From Mesostigma viride (Eukaryota > Streptophyta > Mesostigmatophyceae > Mesostigmatales > Mesostigmataceae), in assembly GCA_009746045.1 (NCBI GenBank), contig RPFO01001275.1, forward strand, positions 1 to 64,000: a stretch of 64,000 nt of DNA, read 5' to 3'. Below, one piece after another: positions 43,350 through 60,446 of the stretch. The position numbers and the translations under genes are program-made. The stretch's first letter is position 1; the number at the start of each line of letters is the position of its first letter. The notes under the pieces were generated by a model that did not search any database, was not told the DNA's origin, and saw only the letters and a program-made list of their open reading frames with translations.

Positions 43350-46300
43350 GGGTTGGCAAATACGGGTACGGGGTATAATACGCGGACCTAAAATACGCGT
43401 ATTATACGTGGGGGGTGTAAAATACGCGGCGGTAAAATACGCGACCGTTTTTGTGGTCCAATTGTCAGTCACCCAATTAGCACGCTCCTTGATGATGGTC
43501 ATGCAGTTATTGCAACTGAAATTTGGTGTATATGCTTATTTATTAACATCTTCCATTAATTTATGCCCTGCAATCCTATCTGATTATGATTTGTTAAATG
43601 CTGGGGGGAGCAGACTGCAACGGGAACTGTAAGGAATCAATTAATTAGTTAATTGTAAGGAAAGCCATCCACTATATAATGCATGAGAGGACATAAGACA
43701 CAACTAAGGACCATGCTCTCAAGGATCCCACAACAAGCTCCATACACATACACACATGTGCACACACATTCATCATGCATTGACAAAATGCACAACAGCA
43801 CCCCCGCTGCCATGGAGATTACTCCACGTTGGTCCATGCAATTATTCAAGCCAGCACGGCCATGCTTTCATAACGGCAGCGCATGCAGCCCTTGTTCTCA
43901 CTATACTATTGCTAGTAACTTGTGAGTTATAACTTCATGTCCCATCCATCACATGGGTCCATGCAACCATCGGCCATCACCCACTAGCTGCCATCACATA
44001 CTACACCGGCTGAAGATGGTATAAGTATTAAGACAAAAGACTCCTTCATAGATCATGCTAAGCATGACCCTTTAGTTCTTGTCTGGCGGCTGCAGCGGCA
44101 AGAACCGCCGCTTCTTTGCCCGGGCTGTGCAGGCAGCGCGAACCTTGCGCCGCAGGCGCAGGTCCTCCTCCTCCTCCTCCTCCTCCCCCACCTCCTCCTC
44201 CAACCGGGAGGAGCCAGGCCTCCTTCCCACAGTGGTGCCGTGACCACGGTGCTTGCCCTGCACCTCCTCCTCCTCCTCCTCCTCCTCCTCCTCCTCCTCC
44301 TCCTCCTCCTCCTCCTCCTCCTCCTCCTCCTCCTCCTCCTCCTCCTCCTCCTCCTCCTCCATCTCCACCTCATCCCCGCTGGCCTCATCATCGGTGGCGT
44401 AGCCGTCGTGCCTGAGGAACGCCTCCACGTACTGCGCATCGCGGGCCTTGTTGACAGCCCTGATGTTGTGATACATGTACATCAAGTCCACCACCTTCTC
44501 CTCGGACAGACGGTTCCGCAACTTGGTGTGCAGGAACTTCATGTTGGACCAACAACCCTCGGCCGCACTCGCGGACGTTGGCGCCGCCAGCACAGGCACA
44601 GCCACCGTCTTCAGCTCGATGGCGCCTGCCATGCCCCCAATCTGCTGCCAGTATCCAGAGGGCGTCTCCTTCTCGATCCACGTCATGGACATCTTGGAGC
44701 CAAAGGCGCCCTCCAGCCTCCGGAACCTGTGCCACTGGCTCACAGCCTCTGCACCCTTCTCGCTGCCCAGGAGCTTCTCGCAGATGCGCGCCAAAGCCAT
44801 CATCACCTCCTCATTGTCCTCAATGCCCGGCCGGCCCACCTCCACCTGCCTGCCCTTGTCGTCCTGGACGATCCGAACGACGTGCTGGGGGTTCAAGGCG
44901 AAGCCCGCCATGTGCAGGTCGTTGTTCATGCATTCCCACCGGCTGCGCCAGATGTCCAGCACGTCGCCCCTGCGCTTCTTGTCGGCGATGAGAACCTCCT
45001 CCCTCTGCGGGTTGGACGCCTCCAAGGCCTTCTCCACGTCCAGCATGGACGCGTAAAGCGTGCCCATGCTGGCCCGCCGCCCATCGACCTCGCGCAGGAC
45101 ATTGTACATCAGCTGCAAGACCTGCAGCACATTGCCAAGCTCCTGCCACAGCCCCTCGTCCAGGATCAGCGAGCGCACCTCCCTGGCCTCTGCCGTCCAG
45201 TCCTTGTTGGTGGTCGCCTTCCTCCAATGCTTGGAGGCGACCATCGCGGCCAGCGTGTCCCGCTCGTTGTAGCACTTCTTCGCGCACAGGAAGTTCTTGG
45301 CGAACCGCGTCTCGGGCGGCAGGTTGAGCGCGCCCCTGTCGTAGCTGCGCCAGAGGGAGAGCGTCGCATCGTGGGCGCGGATGAACTTGGAGATCTGGCG
45401 ACACGCTGCCAGTTGCTCCTTCACCCATGGCAGGTCGCCCACGTCCTCGAACGCCAGGTTGATGACGTGAGCAGAGCACCACGCGGGCGTGATGTGCTCG
45501 AAGCCCTTCGAGGCCGTCACCTCCTCGCATGCATTCTGGCACGCACTTGCTCCATCCATCAAGAGCTGGATGTAGTTCTCAGGCCCGTGCCTCCTCATGA
45601 CCACCTTGCAGGCCTTGCCCAGATAGGCAGAGTTCTTGTACTGGCCAGAGGCGTCCAGCGCGTCCTCAAAGATGGCGATGCCGTTGGTGACGCTCAGAAA
45701 GTTGACGATGGGCTTCTTGTTTACATTTGTGGCGGAATCAGAAACGAGGGTCCAGCTGTAACGGTTGTTCTTGGCCCTGAGATCCTCGACAGCCACCTGC
45801 ACGCTCTCCTTCTTCTTCACGAGCAGCTCGCCACCCAACAACTTCCGAGAAGGAGGGGTGACGTGCCCTCCTTTGTATTGGATCATGCCGGCCACCATCT
45901 GCTTGAAAGAGGCGCTCTCAGCCGCATTGAAGGCAATGCCGTTCTCGATAAAAAATTCGGCAGCCAGCAGCTGGATACCTTGTTCGTCGACGGGAACCAG
46001 CCATTTGGTGATGCTCAGCTGGCCTTGATGCTTGCTGGGAACCGACGACAAGTCAGCCGGCGCAGCCCCTCCCATCTCCGCCATTGCCCTGTTCAAAGTG
46101 TGCACCTTCTTGGCGTCTGACTTCTGCAACTTGTTGTTAGCAATCCTGAGAAACCTGTTCCGGATATTCGGTGGAATTTTGTCGCAGGGTAACACCCCTT
46201 CCCCTGCGATTCCGGCAAAGTGTGCACGGACTCGGAATACGCTTATTGGCCCCGCCTTGTAGGAGAAGTTCTTGTTGCAAAATGAGCAGAACATCCTCGA

Positions 46301-46787
46301 CACATACTGCGTTGTGTTACTAACAGCATCCGTGACTGCTTCTTTCTTCTCGACAACGAAATCCCATTCAGGCCCTTTCTTCGGCATGGCTGCAAATCGA
46401 AAATGGCTGCACACTATCGCACAGTCGCACTGGCCTCGTCCTCGCTATATTGCATTACACCGTCAGTAGCACAGCTGGCATTTGCTGTCATTATGCGTGA
46501 TGTACCTAGTCCTAGCTGTCTCCTACCGGCCAAAGATTTTGCAAGGCTTGCGCTTTATGGAAAGAACTGTACGCATCTACTTCTAGTAGTAAAAATCTCA
46601 AATGTGCAGTGAACGCGCCGCGCCCAGAACCTGGGCACCGCGCCAGTGCCCGCTGCCCGCTGGTACCCCCGAAAAATTCTAAGTCCAAACCGCGTATTCT
46701 GAAGTAAAGTACGCGTACATACGGCGGAGGCCTTCAGTGTACGTTTTCCCGTACTTCTGCGGCTCCGTACGGCGTACTGACCAACCC
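43350..46787 (-). mobile_element. hAT transposon inserted in the left copia LTR
   Basis: Inverted ends GGGTTGGCAAATACGGGTACGG and, reversed, GGGTTGGTCAGTACGCCGTACG bracket an intact transposase gene on the minus strand. The expected 8-bp target duplication is not visible: 13 extra bases (46788-46800) lie between the right end and the resumed LTR. Confidence 0.85.
44072..46387 (-). CDS. hAT-family transposase (BED finger, DUF659, dimerisation region)
   Basis: The start is the ATG at 46387 (MPKKGPEWDFV); an in-frame ATG 27 bases upstream is possible. A BED-like finger is near residues 33-70 (CSFCNKNFSYK ... H ... C). The DUF659-type catalytic region has SWTLVSDSATNVNKKPIVNF, with the first catalytic Asp in SDSAT, and LLMDGASACQNACEEV and WCSAHVINLAFEDV. 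The C-terminal dimerisation region contains SASAAEGCWSNMKFLHTK and NRLSEEKVVDLMYMYHN. A poly-Glu run from (CTC)n (44262-44361) and a basic tail follow. The frame is intact over ~770 codons with strong codon bias, so this copy may be active. It cuts and pastes the element. Confidence 0.92.
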   Translation of the reverse strand: MPKKGPEWDFVVEKKEAVTDAVSNTTQYVSRMFCSFCNKNFSYKAGPISVFRVRAHFAGIAGEGVLPCDKIPPNIRNRFLRIANNKLQKSDAKKVHTLNRAMAEMGGAAPADLSSVPSKHQGQLSITKWLVPVDEQGIQLLAAEFFIENGIAFNAAESASFKQMVAGMIQYKGGHVTPPSRKLLGGELLVKKKESVQVAVEDLRAKNNRYSWTLVSDSATNVNKKPIVNFLSVTNGIAIFEDALDASGQYKNSAYLGKACKVVMRRHGPENYIQLLMDGASACQNACEEVTASKGFEHITPAWCSAHVINLAFEDVGDLPWVKEQLAACRQISKFIRAHDATLSLWRSYDRGALNLPPETRFAKNFLCAKKCYNERDTLAAMVASKHWRKATTNKDWTAEAREVRSLILDEGLWQELGNVLQVLQLMYNVLREVDGRRASMGTLYASMLDVEKALEASNPQREEVLIADKKRRGDVLDIWRSRWECMNNDLHMAGFALNPQHVVRIVQDDKGRQVEVGRPGIEDNEEVMMALARICEKLLGSEKGAEAVSQWHRFRRLEGAFGSKMSMTWIEKETPSGYWQQIGGMAGAIELKTVAVPVLAAPTSASAAEGCWSNMKFLHTKLRNRLSEEKVVDLMYMYHNIRAVNKARDAQYVEAFLRHDGYATDDEASGDEVEMEEEEEEEEEEEEEEEEEEEEEEEEEEEEEEEEVQGKHRGHGTTVGRRPGSSRLEEEVGEEEEEEEDLRLRRKVRAACTARAKKRRFLPLQPPDKN

Positions 46788-47415
46788 GGCTGGGCATGTC
46801 ATGGACGGGCATGTGCCGCATGTTTAAGTTCTGTTCCATAAGTGACCCAGTCATTCTGTGACTGACCTTGAACTTTGGTTGTGAATGGTTGGCTTGAGAT
46901 CACGTTATGATTGTAACTGCCACACAGTCAGAAAAGACCCAGTTTGGTGTGGCCACGTTGTAGGTAGATCATAACTGCTACCCAGTAGCTGAGCCTGGAA
47001 TTGTTTAAAAGGCGAAGCTACGCACCTTGTTTGCTCTCTAAGTACCTCACACCTCACACACTCCTGTGGTGGAACTAGCAGCCGGCCGGCTGCCGACTGA
47101 GACTTATTTTTATCTGAGTGAAATAAAGTAAAACTTTGTGGCAAACATTGTTTTCTCACTCCTAACATGGCATCGGAGTGCGGTTCGCACGCCTTTCGAC
47201 CTGCTTACCGCTGGTAAAAGTCGTTTCCCGAGGCTCTGCTTGCGGTTGACTTTACATTTGTGTATTTCGGCAAGATTTGCATGACGACAGCGTAGGCGGA
47301 GGTTTGATTCCCGTCTGGCACGTTATACAAGAGGTGCTTGGTTCGATTCCTGGCCGGAATCTCTTGGTCAACGTTACCTTTTTTTTTTCGGAGTTTTCTG
47401 CTGTTTTTTGCTGGA

Positions 47416-52525
<5,110 letters not shown>

Positions 52526-52650
52526 GTTACTGGCAATTCGAGATGAGACAAAATAAGGACACACTTGCTAGCCTGTGACAGTGGTCCCATACTACAGTTG
52601 TTCTGGCTTGCTTGAGTTTGTTTTCCGGCCTGTGTGCCGAGTAAGGGGGG

Positions 52651-52902
52651 TGTCAGAAGTATCGACACACCTGCCTGAAACTAGTACTTATAGTTTAGTG
52701 CTAGCTCTGGACTACATGGACGGGCATGTGCCGCATGTTTAAGTTCTGTTCCATAAGTGACCCAGTCATTCTGTGACTGACCTTGAACTTTGGTTGTGAA
52801 TGGTTGGCTTGAGATCACGTTATGATTGTAACTGCCACACAGTCAGAAAAGACCCAGTTTGGTGTGGCCACGTTGTAGGTAGATCATAACTGCTACCCAG
52901 TA
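52651..52902 (+). repeat. Copia right LTR, first part
   Basis: TGTCAGAAGTATCGACACAC to CCCAGTA, matching 43285-43349 plus the start of 46801-47167. It is interrupted at TA (52901-52902). Confidence 0.93.
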
Positions 52903-53249
52903 CAGGGTCAGCTCACTTCCTTAGTGATTTCACTAATTCGGTAGATTAGTGATTCGATTTCACTAACGATTCGAGATTGCGATCCCGGGTCCGATCGGAT
53001 ACTCGTACTAATCTGCCGAATTTGGGGGGTTTCGACTTCGTTGACTTCAGTCAGACCCGAGTCATTAGTGGAAGTAACGTACTAACGATTCGCATGATTA
53101 GCACATTGAATGATGTCAGACTAACGAGCCGAATTCATTGTACTAATGAAGCGAATTCACATTAAAGAAGCGATTCTGGCACTAACGAAGCGATTTCTGG
53201 CACTAACGAAGCGAACTCCAGCGTCGCTAGCCTACATGCGTCCTTTCGT

Positions 53250-53830
53250 GCTGCGTGCAGCGATGGCCACCGCGAGCGAGTCCTTTTAAGGGGACAGGAC
53301 ATGCCCGAATTTCTTGGCGCCGCAAAATTCGCCGTCCGAGGTGCCGTCCCTACTCTGAAAAGTGGGTGCACGGTGCGCGCACCCCTAGCGGAAGTGGCCA
53401 TGGCGACTGCGTTCAGGCGAAATTACCACAATAGGGCAAGCGAAATGCACAATATTTACTCGAATGTTAAAGACGATGATTTTATGATGTTGGTTTGTGG
53501 CGGAAATCAGCTGGTTTACAATATCGCTGATGTTTTTATATGCCATCGGCATGGGGGGTAATCTGAATTTTTTGGTCGCGCGGAATGAAATAGAATTCAT
53601 GATAGCGGCAGTAAAATCGTGGTTTTGGTGGTTGTTCTGACCGTGAAGCAGGCATTAATATCGGCAGCATCGAATTCTTAACCGAGCGGGTGCTTTTTGC
53701 CACATTTTTGGCCATTATCGGTAAGTAATTGTTCAGGCCTGCACAGTGCGTGTCTGACCTGTCCATGGAAGAACGCCTGTTGTTGCGCGCCTGGGCGAGG
53801 GATTTCCGAGGGCAAGGTACAGATTTGTCG
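53250..53830. other. Segment shared with 40830-41470
   Basis: GGGTGCACGGTGCGCGCACC and GAAGTGGCCATGGCGACTGC match the left copy. Read on the minus strand, both copies begin MATSARGARTVHPLF. The purpose is unclear; possibly a relic promoter and first exon of a transposon gene. Confidence 0.45.
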
Positions 53831-54259
53831 CGAATGTTATCTGCTATCAGTGCTTTCTTCTATGAGCTCATCGTTCGAAGGTTTTTGCGTTCTTTTTGGG
53901 CAGTTTCCGCCAGCTAGCTCGCCGTGGCTTGCCGTTGTGTTGTCGAATACCTGGCAGCTTTAGATTGTTTTCGTTGATTTTGTGGTCAGGGCCGCTTCAG
54001 TCGCAGCCTATAGCTTCTCGGGAAGGTTGAAGGCATTTCATGAAACGTGTTCTGGCAAGGATGTTGTGTGTATGGACGCTTCTTGTTGTGTGAGAGTGAC
54101 GCACCCTCTCTTCGCAGCGGCATCACAGCGCTCATGCGCTGAAGGGCCGCCAATGGTTTCGTTGCATTTTATCGTGCAGGGATGGAAGTGTTATGGTGAT
54201 GATAATATGGAGATATTGCATTTGTGTGACTCTTTGTAGATAGCTGCCACTAATAGTTT

Positions 54260-55130
54260 ATTTGAGCTTTCCCTTGTTATGATGATGTGACAAGACTACG
54301 ATGTGCTGAGCCAACCATGGTTGACATGGTTGGCTGCATGCAAGCTATGCATACCATGATCCTACTTGGTTCCTTGCCCTCCATAGTCCTGCTTGTTGCC
54401 CATGCCGGTTAGGGCAGTTTAGGAAGTGTTATAGTGTTGATGTGCTTGGTTGGCATCAACCTTACACTCTAACATGGGAGAAACATAGAAAATGCTGGTT
54501 AGGCATGTTAGTGCTACCATCATTATTGCTATGCACATAGATACAAGGCTGGCCACGCTCGAGGGTGGTGAAGGCGTATGAGGTGCGTGGCCACCCCATT
54601 GTACTTTCTAAACATATTCAGCATGGTTTTGGTGTCTCCTTGATATTCAGCATGGTTTTGGTGCATGTTGGATGGCATATGAAGTGTCATTGTGCTTACC
54701 TGCTTACTTAGTGGTCCTTAGCGCCTTGTCAGGTGGTCACATATGAAGCCCATCAACCTGAGCAGTTCTTGTCACAATGACCCCCAACCTTGAGCATGCG
54801 TTGTTGTCAGCATGCAAGAACTAACTATATGTGCTTTGGTCAGTTTGCAGATATCTTTGATGAAGGAGGTGCTAGTGTGGCTAAATGGTTACTAAAACCT
54901 CCTTGTACCGTCTTCGTGGGTGGCCGTCTTGGAATGGTGGTAACTTAAGCTTCTTGTCAGAATGGCGTCAAACCTTTAACATAGGAGGTACCATATGTGC
55001 AGAGGATGGTAGCATGTGGTTTGGCCAGTTTTCACATGGCTTGGATGGATAAAGATGTGTTAGTGTGGTTGAATACTAGCTAAAACCTCCGTGCAACTGC
55101 ATGTGCAGGTTTTATGACGGGGAAATCACA
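54260..55130. repeat. Dispersed non-coding repeat family, diverged copy 3
   Basis: Shares CCTTAGCGCCTTGTCAGGTGG (split here for length) and the order of AAGGCTGGC, GGTGGTGAAGGCGTATGA and CAATGACCCCCAACC-type blocks with the copies at 32.4 and 42.1 kb, at lower similarity. Confidence 0.4.
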
Positions 55131-56055
55131 GTCCTGGTCGATCAGACGAAGGATAAATACCTCAAGTCTTGGGTCGTGTACGCGTAAAACCCCTTTTCAA
55201 GCTCCTGCACGCATTTGGTGGTCTCTTACGCTCCCCCCCCCCCTCAACATGAGACTGTCCTTCATGTAGGACTTGACGGGTTTGTAAGGATTTGACTTTC
55301 AAACGGAGGTGCATGTCTTATTCACCAACATACGTCATTCAGAATTACGCACCCTGGAGACAAAATACATGAGCTGGTGCCTGCATGGCCGAATGTTGTG
55401 CACTCCCCTTGTATTATGCCGTGTAAGGGAATCAAGCAATTTAATTGACATGGGCTGCACATGCTAAGACCAAGGTAACACACATATATGGCCCAATATA
55501 TCAAGGAGACAACCCAATATATGTCTTGATATATGTCCCAATGATTGATATATGTCCCAATGAATGAAGGTTCCTTTATTGGTACCCGCATGACTTAGTC
55601 TACGTGATAATCAATTTATTAGTTAATTAATTTGTCCCAGTGATGATCAAAGTGTGACATTGTTATCCATTCCCACACAAGGCGTCCCCCTGCCCCTTAT
55701 TCTCTTTGTGTAACGACGTAAGATAGGGATACAAGGCACGATGCTTACTGTGCTCAATGTCTTCCCAACGGCAGCATCCTTATACATTAATTAATTAATT
55801 AATAGACACGTGACTGTGTCCTTATACATATATTAATTTACCATTGCCACAGTGCCGTTACCATTGCCACTATTTGTATATCAAAGAGAAAACCAGATTA
55901 CTTATATTAATTGATTTGTCAAGGAGAAAACCATCTACCTACATAGTTAATCAATTAGTTAATTAAACCTACCTAGTTAATCAATTAGTAAATTAAACGT
56001 AGCTATTTATCAACCGGCGGTAGTCATGCGTCCAACGGATTTCAGAATGGTGTTT
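55131..56055. other. AT-rich DNA, no supported gene
   Basis: Contains the dispersed motif ATCAAGGAGACAACCC near 55499, diverged versions near 55879 and 55917, and short ATATGTCCCAATGA repeats near 55530-55560. Confidence 0.5.
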
Positions 56056-56345
56056 GACATGAATCACGGCCCACGGGCTTGAAGGTGTCTTCAATGGTAC
56101 CTTCAAAGAACAGCTAGTAGAGGACATGGGGGGCCTAGGCCTCTCCGTGATTTGGAACAAGATGATGGACAAGGCCAAGTGGGCCCAGGTCATAGAGGAC
56201 AACGAACCCCCTCCCGTGGGGAAGCGCCCGCGTTTGCAAACATGTGGGAAGCGCGCTAGACAATTCGTCCATCCATCCATCCATCGGGGTTAATGCTCCG
56301 TGACTCCCCAACGGGAGCACGAGTCTAATTAATTAATTAATTAAT
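56056..56345 (+). mobile_element. LINE 3' fragment
   Basis: MMDKAKWAQVIEDNEPPPVG at about 56163 matches the remnant at 38833. It is followed by CCATCCATCC, the conserved hairpin GTGACTCCCCAACGGGAGCA (about 56299) and an ATTAATTAATTAAT tail. It is 5'-truncated. Confidence 0.8.
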
Positions 56346-56465
56346 GGTACCAAAGTGGGGATCCATACCTAGGTCCTCAAAATTGACTTAGTTTGGCATG
56401 GTGTTTGGCTAATGGTGTTTGGCAGGAATGGTGTTTGGCTAATGATAGTAAATAGCACACCTTAT

Positions 56466-57080
<615 letters not shown>

Positions 57081-58200
57081 ACCACACCATCCAAGGCTGC
57101 CTGCCTCCTGTGTGTCTTCCAGGTCCAGACCAGCCTGACCTGGTAGTGTCGTCAGCTTGCGAGCGTTCCCACGTGCCTACCTATGTGGCTGGCAACATGC
57201 GTAAACCCATTCATGCATGCGTGCATGCACGCATGCGACCATATTTGAACATATCTGTCCAGGCCTGCCAAAACATGACCATGCAAAGATACACGCAAAC
57301 TAGCGTACCAGCGGCAAGCATGTGTGCAAATATAAACTGTTCGCCTGCCCCTCTGCCTGCACTTCATCCTGCCTGTCAGTATGTCTGCCGACACAGGATG
57401 CAGGAGGGAGGCCGCCTTCCACAGGCTAATCCCACCAAGGAAATGAAATAAAGCGCATAAAAGCAAAGCAACCAACAGCAAGAGGCAAAAGGTTACATAG
57501 ATGAATGCCATATGCAAGACGTATGGACAACATGACACTCAAGGCGCCATAATACCCTGAGCATCCATAACATTGACGCAGTCAGGTGCGGCAATTTATC
57601 AATGCAGGTGTTTGCGGCCGTCGAATCCACGGCAGCGGTGCCAGACGGAAGGACAGCACACATCCTAGGTCCCGCAAAGAATTTCTTCAGCGGCCACCGA
57701 CAGCACCGGAAAATAAAATTCCAGCAAGAAACGCAACAAACAATAACAAACCCTGACTAGACCTCCATTTTCAACCACCCTATCACCCTAAACCAGAACT
57801 GCGGCTCACCAGATGCTCCGGAGGTCAAGCAGTATCCAGTTTTCACTTACGCACGTTTCCGCAGTATTCTCACGGCATTCCCACCGGCAGCTACCTCGGT
57901 CCGCCCCAAAAGTGCTGTACGATGGAGCCCATGGATGTATCCCGCATTCGACGCCTTTTTGAAGTGATCGCGTCACGTAGGCAGCTGTAGGCACACGATT
58001 CACACGATTCCGGTTAGCCCAGTTTTTCATTCTTTGATCATCGCAATCGGTCGCTATATGCATGACTCCAACATCAGCGTGGAGCGATGAAGACTGAGAA
58101 ATGTAGCAATTATACACATAAGCACGAGATTTTTCACAGATTTCTTTCTGAAACGATTGTTTTCGCAGCAAGAATGGGAAATGCCGTCTCCATAGCTCCA
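57081..58200. other. No supported gene inside the TIR element
   Basis: A 131-codon minus-strand frame (57806-58201) is the longest here. It shows no recognised motif or context. Confidence 0.4.
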
Positions 58201-58407
58201 CGAGCTGACGACCTCGCCATCATACTAATGAAGTGAGTTGCATGTACTAATTATTCGCGTCGTTAGTGCTTTCGGATCGGATTTGGTCGGGTACGATTTG
58301 TCACTAATCAGTATCCGATCAGATTTCTCGGGTAAACCGTACTAATGAACCGAATTTTGTCACTAATTGAGGTGCCGAAATCACTAAGGAAGTGAGCTGA
58401 CCCTGTA

Positions 58408-58587
58408 GCTGAGCCTGGAATTGTTTAAAAGGCGAAGCTACGCACCTTGTTTGCTCTCTAAGTACCTCACACCTCACACACCCCTGTGGTGGAACTAGCA
58501 GCCGGCCGGCTGCCGACTGAGACTTATTTTTATCTGAGTGAAATAAAGTAAAACTTTGTGGCAAACATTGTTTTCTCACTCCTAACA
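58408..58587 (+). repeat. Copia right LTR, second part
   Basis: GCTGAGCCTGG to CCTAACA, matching 46988-47167 with one visible difference. Confidence 0.93.
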
Positions 58588-58600
58588 ACTGGGTCCGGAT

Positions 58601-58817
58601 CCAGCCCCTTTAAGGTGCGGACACTGATATTACCGGGTGGAGAGATTGGCTAAATTCTTAATGCATCATCCATGGGAAGTCCCATTATTATAGGCGCACA
58701 TGCGCGTAGGCGTGGTGAGCCACGTGCTAGGCTCAGCCTGAATCTACACTACTGCTTTATCAAGGAGACAACCAGCGCAGGCCAGAAATCAATACTGCTT
58801 TATATTCCCTATACTGG
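58601..58817. repeat. 217-bp direct repeat, right copy
   Basis: One mismatch to 43068-43284. It begins 8 bp after the copia target duplication. Its own ACTGG end is uninterrupted and continues GTTTGCTGG. Confidence 0.93.
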
Positions 58818-59595
58818 GTTTGCTGGGGTGGCGGGGGGCGCCCAAACAAAATGCGGAGAAAGCAAACAATCTATAAGCAGGAGAAATGGGCTGATAGATT
58901 TTCATAATAGGTTTTACCCCCTGGGCCTTTAATTCCCAATAGCGGATTACGTAGCCATGGCTGGCTATCCTTGGCAGTTCGGGAGCCGCCACTCGGCCTG
59001 CACCTCGACCCCCTGAACACGTAGTAAGCCGTAAGGCCTACTACGTCGGGGATTGCGTAAAAATCTGTAATTTAAAAACATGATATATGTGTATCAAGGA
59101 GACAACCAGCGCAGGCCAGAAATCGGGAGAATCTGTGTAGCCATCTTAATTTTCCGGACCCTAACTAAGTAAGTAAGCAAGTACTTGCGTGTCATGCGCA
59201 AAGGCATGCCACAGAGTACTATGCTAATCTCATTAGAAAAAATAATTACACAAAAGTTTAAACAAATATCGTCTGCATCGTTCCCCAACCATTAAGCACT
59301 AGATGGGGATGTAATCCTCATCCGAGCTGACAGTCCTCTACTGTACGGTGTACCGGACCCTAACTTAACAGCCTGTGTAAAAAGCCCATATCACATCCGG
59401 CAAGCCAGATGGATCGGCCTCGCCCTCTTCGTCCACGTGAAGTGAGACAACTATGCCTGGTCGACATAGCCTAGTTATCCGACATGATCAGCTCGAGGGG
59501 CCGGCCGAGTTCCCGCGTGCCGCATAATCCAACCGCCTTGGCATTTTGTCTTGGTTGCTGCGTTTGCCTTCCATATTGTGCGGTGCGGGGGGCTT
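58818..59595. other. Non-coding DNA with one dispersed motif copy
   Basis: ATCAAGGAGACAACCAG plus CGCAGGCCAGAAATC lies at 59094-59124. No gene-like frame. Confidence 0.5.
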
Positions 59596-59597
59596 AA

Positions 59598-60013
59598 TGG
59601 ACGGACGGACGGGAGGGACGGACGGACGGACGGGAGGGAGGGAGGGAGGGAGGGAGGGAGGGAGGGAGGGAGGGAGGGAGGGAGGGAGGGAGGGAGGGAG
59701 GGAGGGAGGGAGGGAGGGAGGGAGGGAGGGAGGGAGGGAGGGAGGAGGGAGGGAGGGAGGGAGGGAGGGAGGAGGAGGGAGGGAGGGAGGGAGGGAGGGA
59801 GGGAGGGAGGGAGGGAGGGAGGGAGGGAGGGAGGAGGGAGGGAGGGAGGAGGGAGGGAGGGAGGGAGGGAGGGAGGGAGGGAGGGAGGAGGGAGGGAGGG
59901 AGGGAGGGAGGGACGGACGGACGGACGGACGGACGGACGGACGGACGGACGGACGGACGGACGGACGGACGGACGGACGGACGGACGGACGGACGGACGG
60001 ACGGACGGACGGA
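59598..60013. repeat. Compound microsatellite (GGGA)n then (GGAC)n
   Basis: (GGGA)n with GGA interruptions at 59632-59914, then (GGAC)n to 60013. The same GGAC repeats occur at the left edge. Confidence 0.97.
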
Positions 60014-60446
60014 TGGGGACACGCAATCCTACCGGTAGATATGAGCTATCTACAATAAACAATCATACTCAATCTGATCTATGGATGGTGCCCGCGACCC
60101 TACTAGGGGTCGACGGACGGGTCGTGTCTAGCATGCTTCCCACGTGTATAGATGCGCGGCTTCCCCCGCACTAGAGGGGGGTTGTTGTCACTGGAGGGGG
60201 GGCATATACTTAACCTAATGTACTGTCGGTAGGGGCCTCGGCGCCCTGGTGGCGGAACCCCAGTTGGGGGAGGTCGGGGGCTAACTAACATTTAGGGGCC
60301 CAGAAGGTTTCTTTCCGGATGATGGCATTGGACCCTATGATGAACACAGGGGCCGGATTTCAGTTTCGAACTGACGGTGGCGCCTACTATAGATGGGCCC
60401 AATGGGCCATATAGTAGATGGCCATATAGTATGGGCCCCTACTATA
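60014..60446. other. No supported gene
   Basis: GC-balanced DNA with a TATAGTAG/GGGCCCA-rich stretch at 60390-60445 next to the TIR cassette. No coding signal. Confidence 0.5.

Noticed and set aside
44240-46120. 626-codon plus-strand frame opposite the transposase
   Set aside because: It is the mirror of the biased codons of the intact minus-strand hAT transposase, with no domain of its own.
47300-47365. tRNA T-arm-like GGTTTGATTCCCG and GGTTCGATTCCTGGCC
   Set aside because: No acceptor, D or anticodon stems can be built around them. They lie in the copia leader.
59475-60174. Frames with GREG/TDGR or PSLP/RPSV repeats
   Set aside because: Products of (GGGA)n and (GGAC)n.
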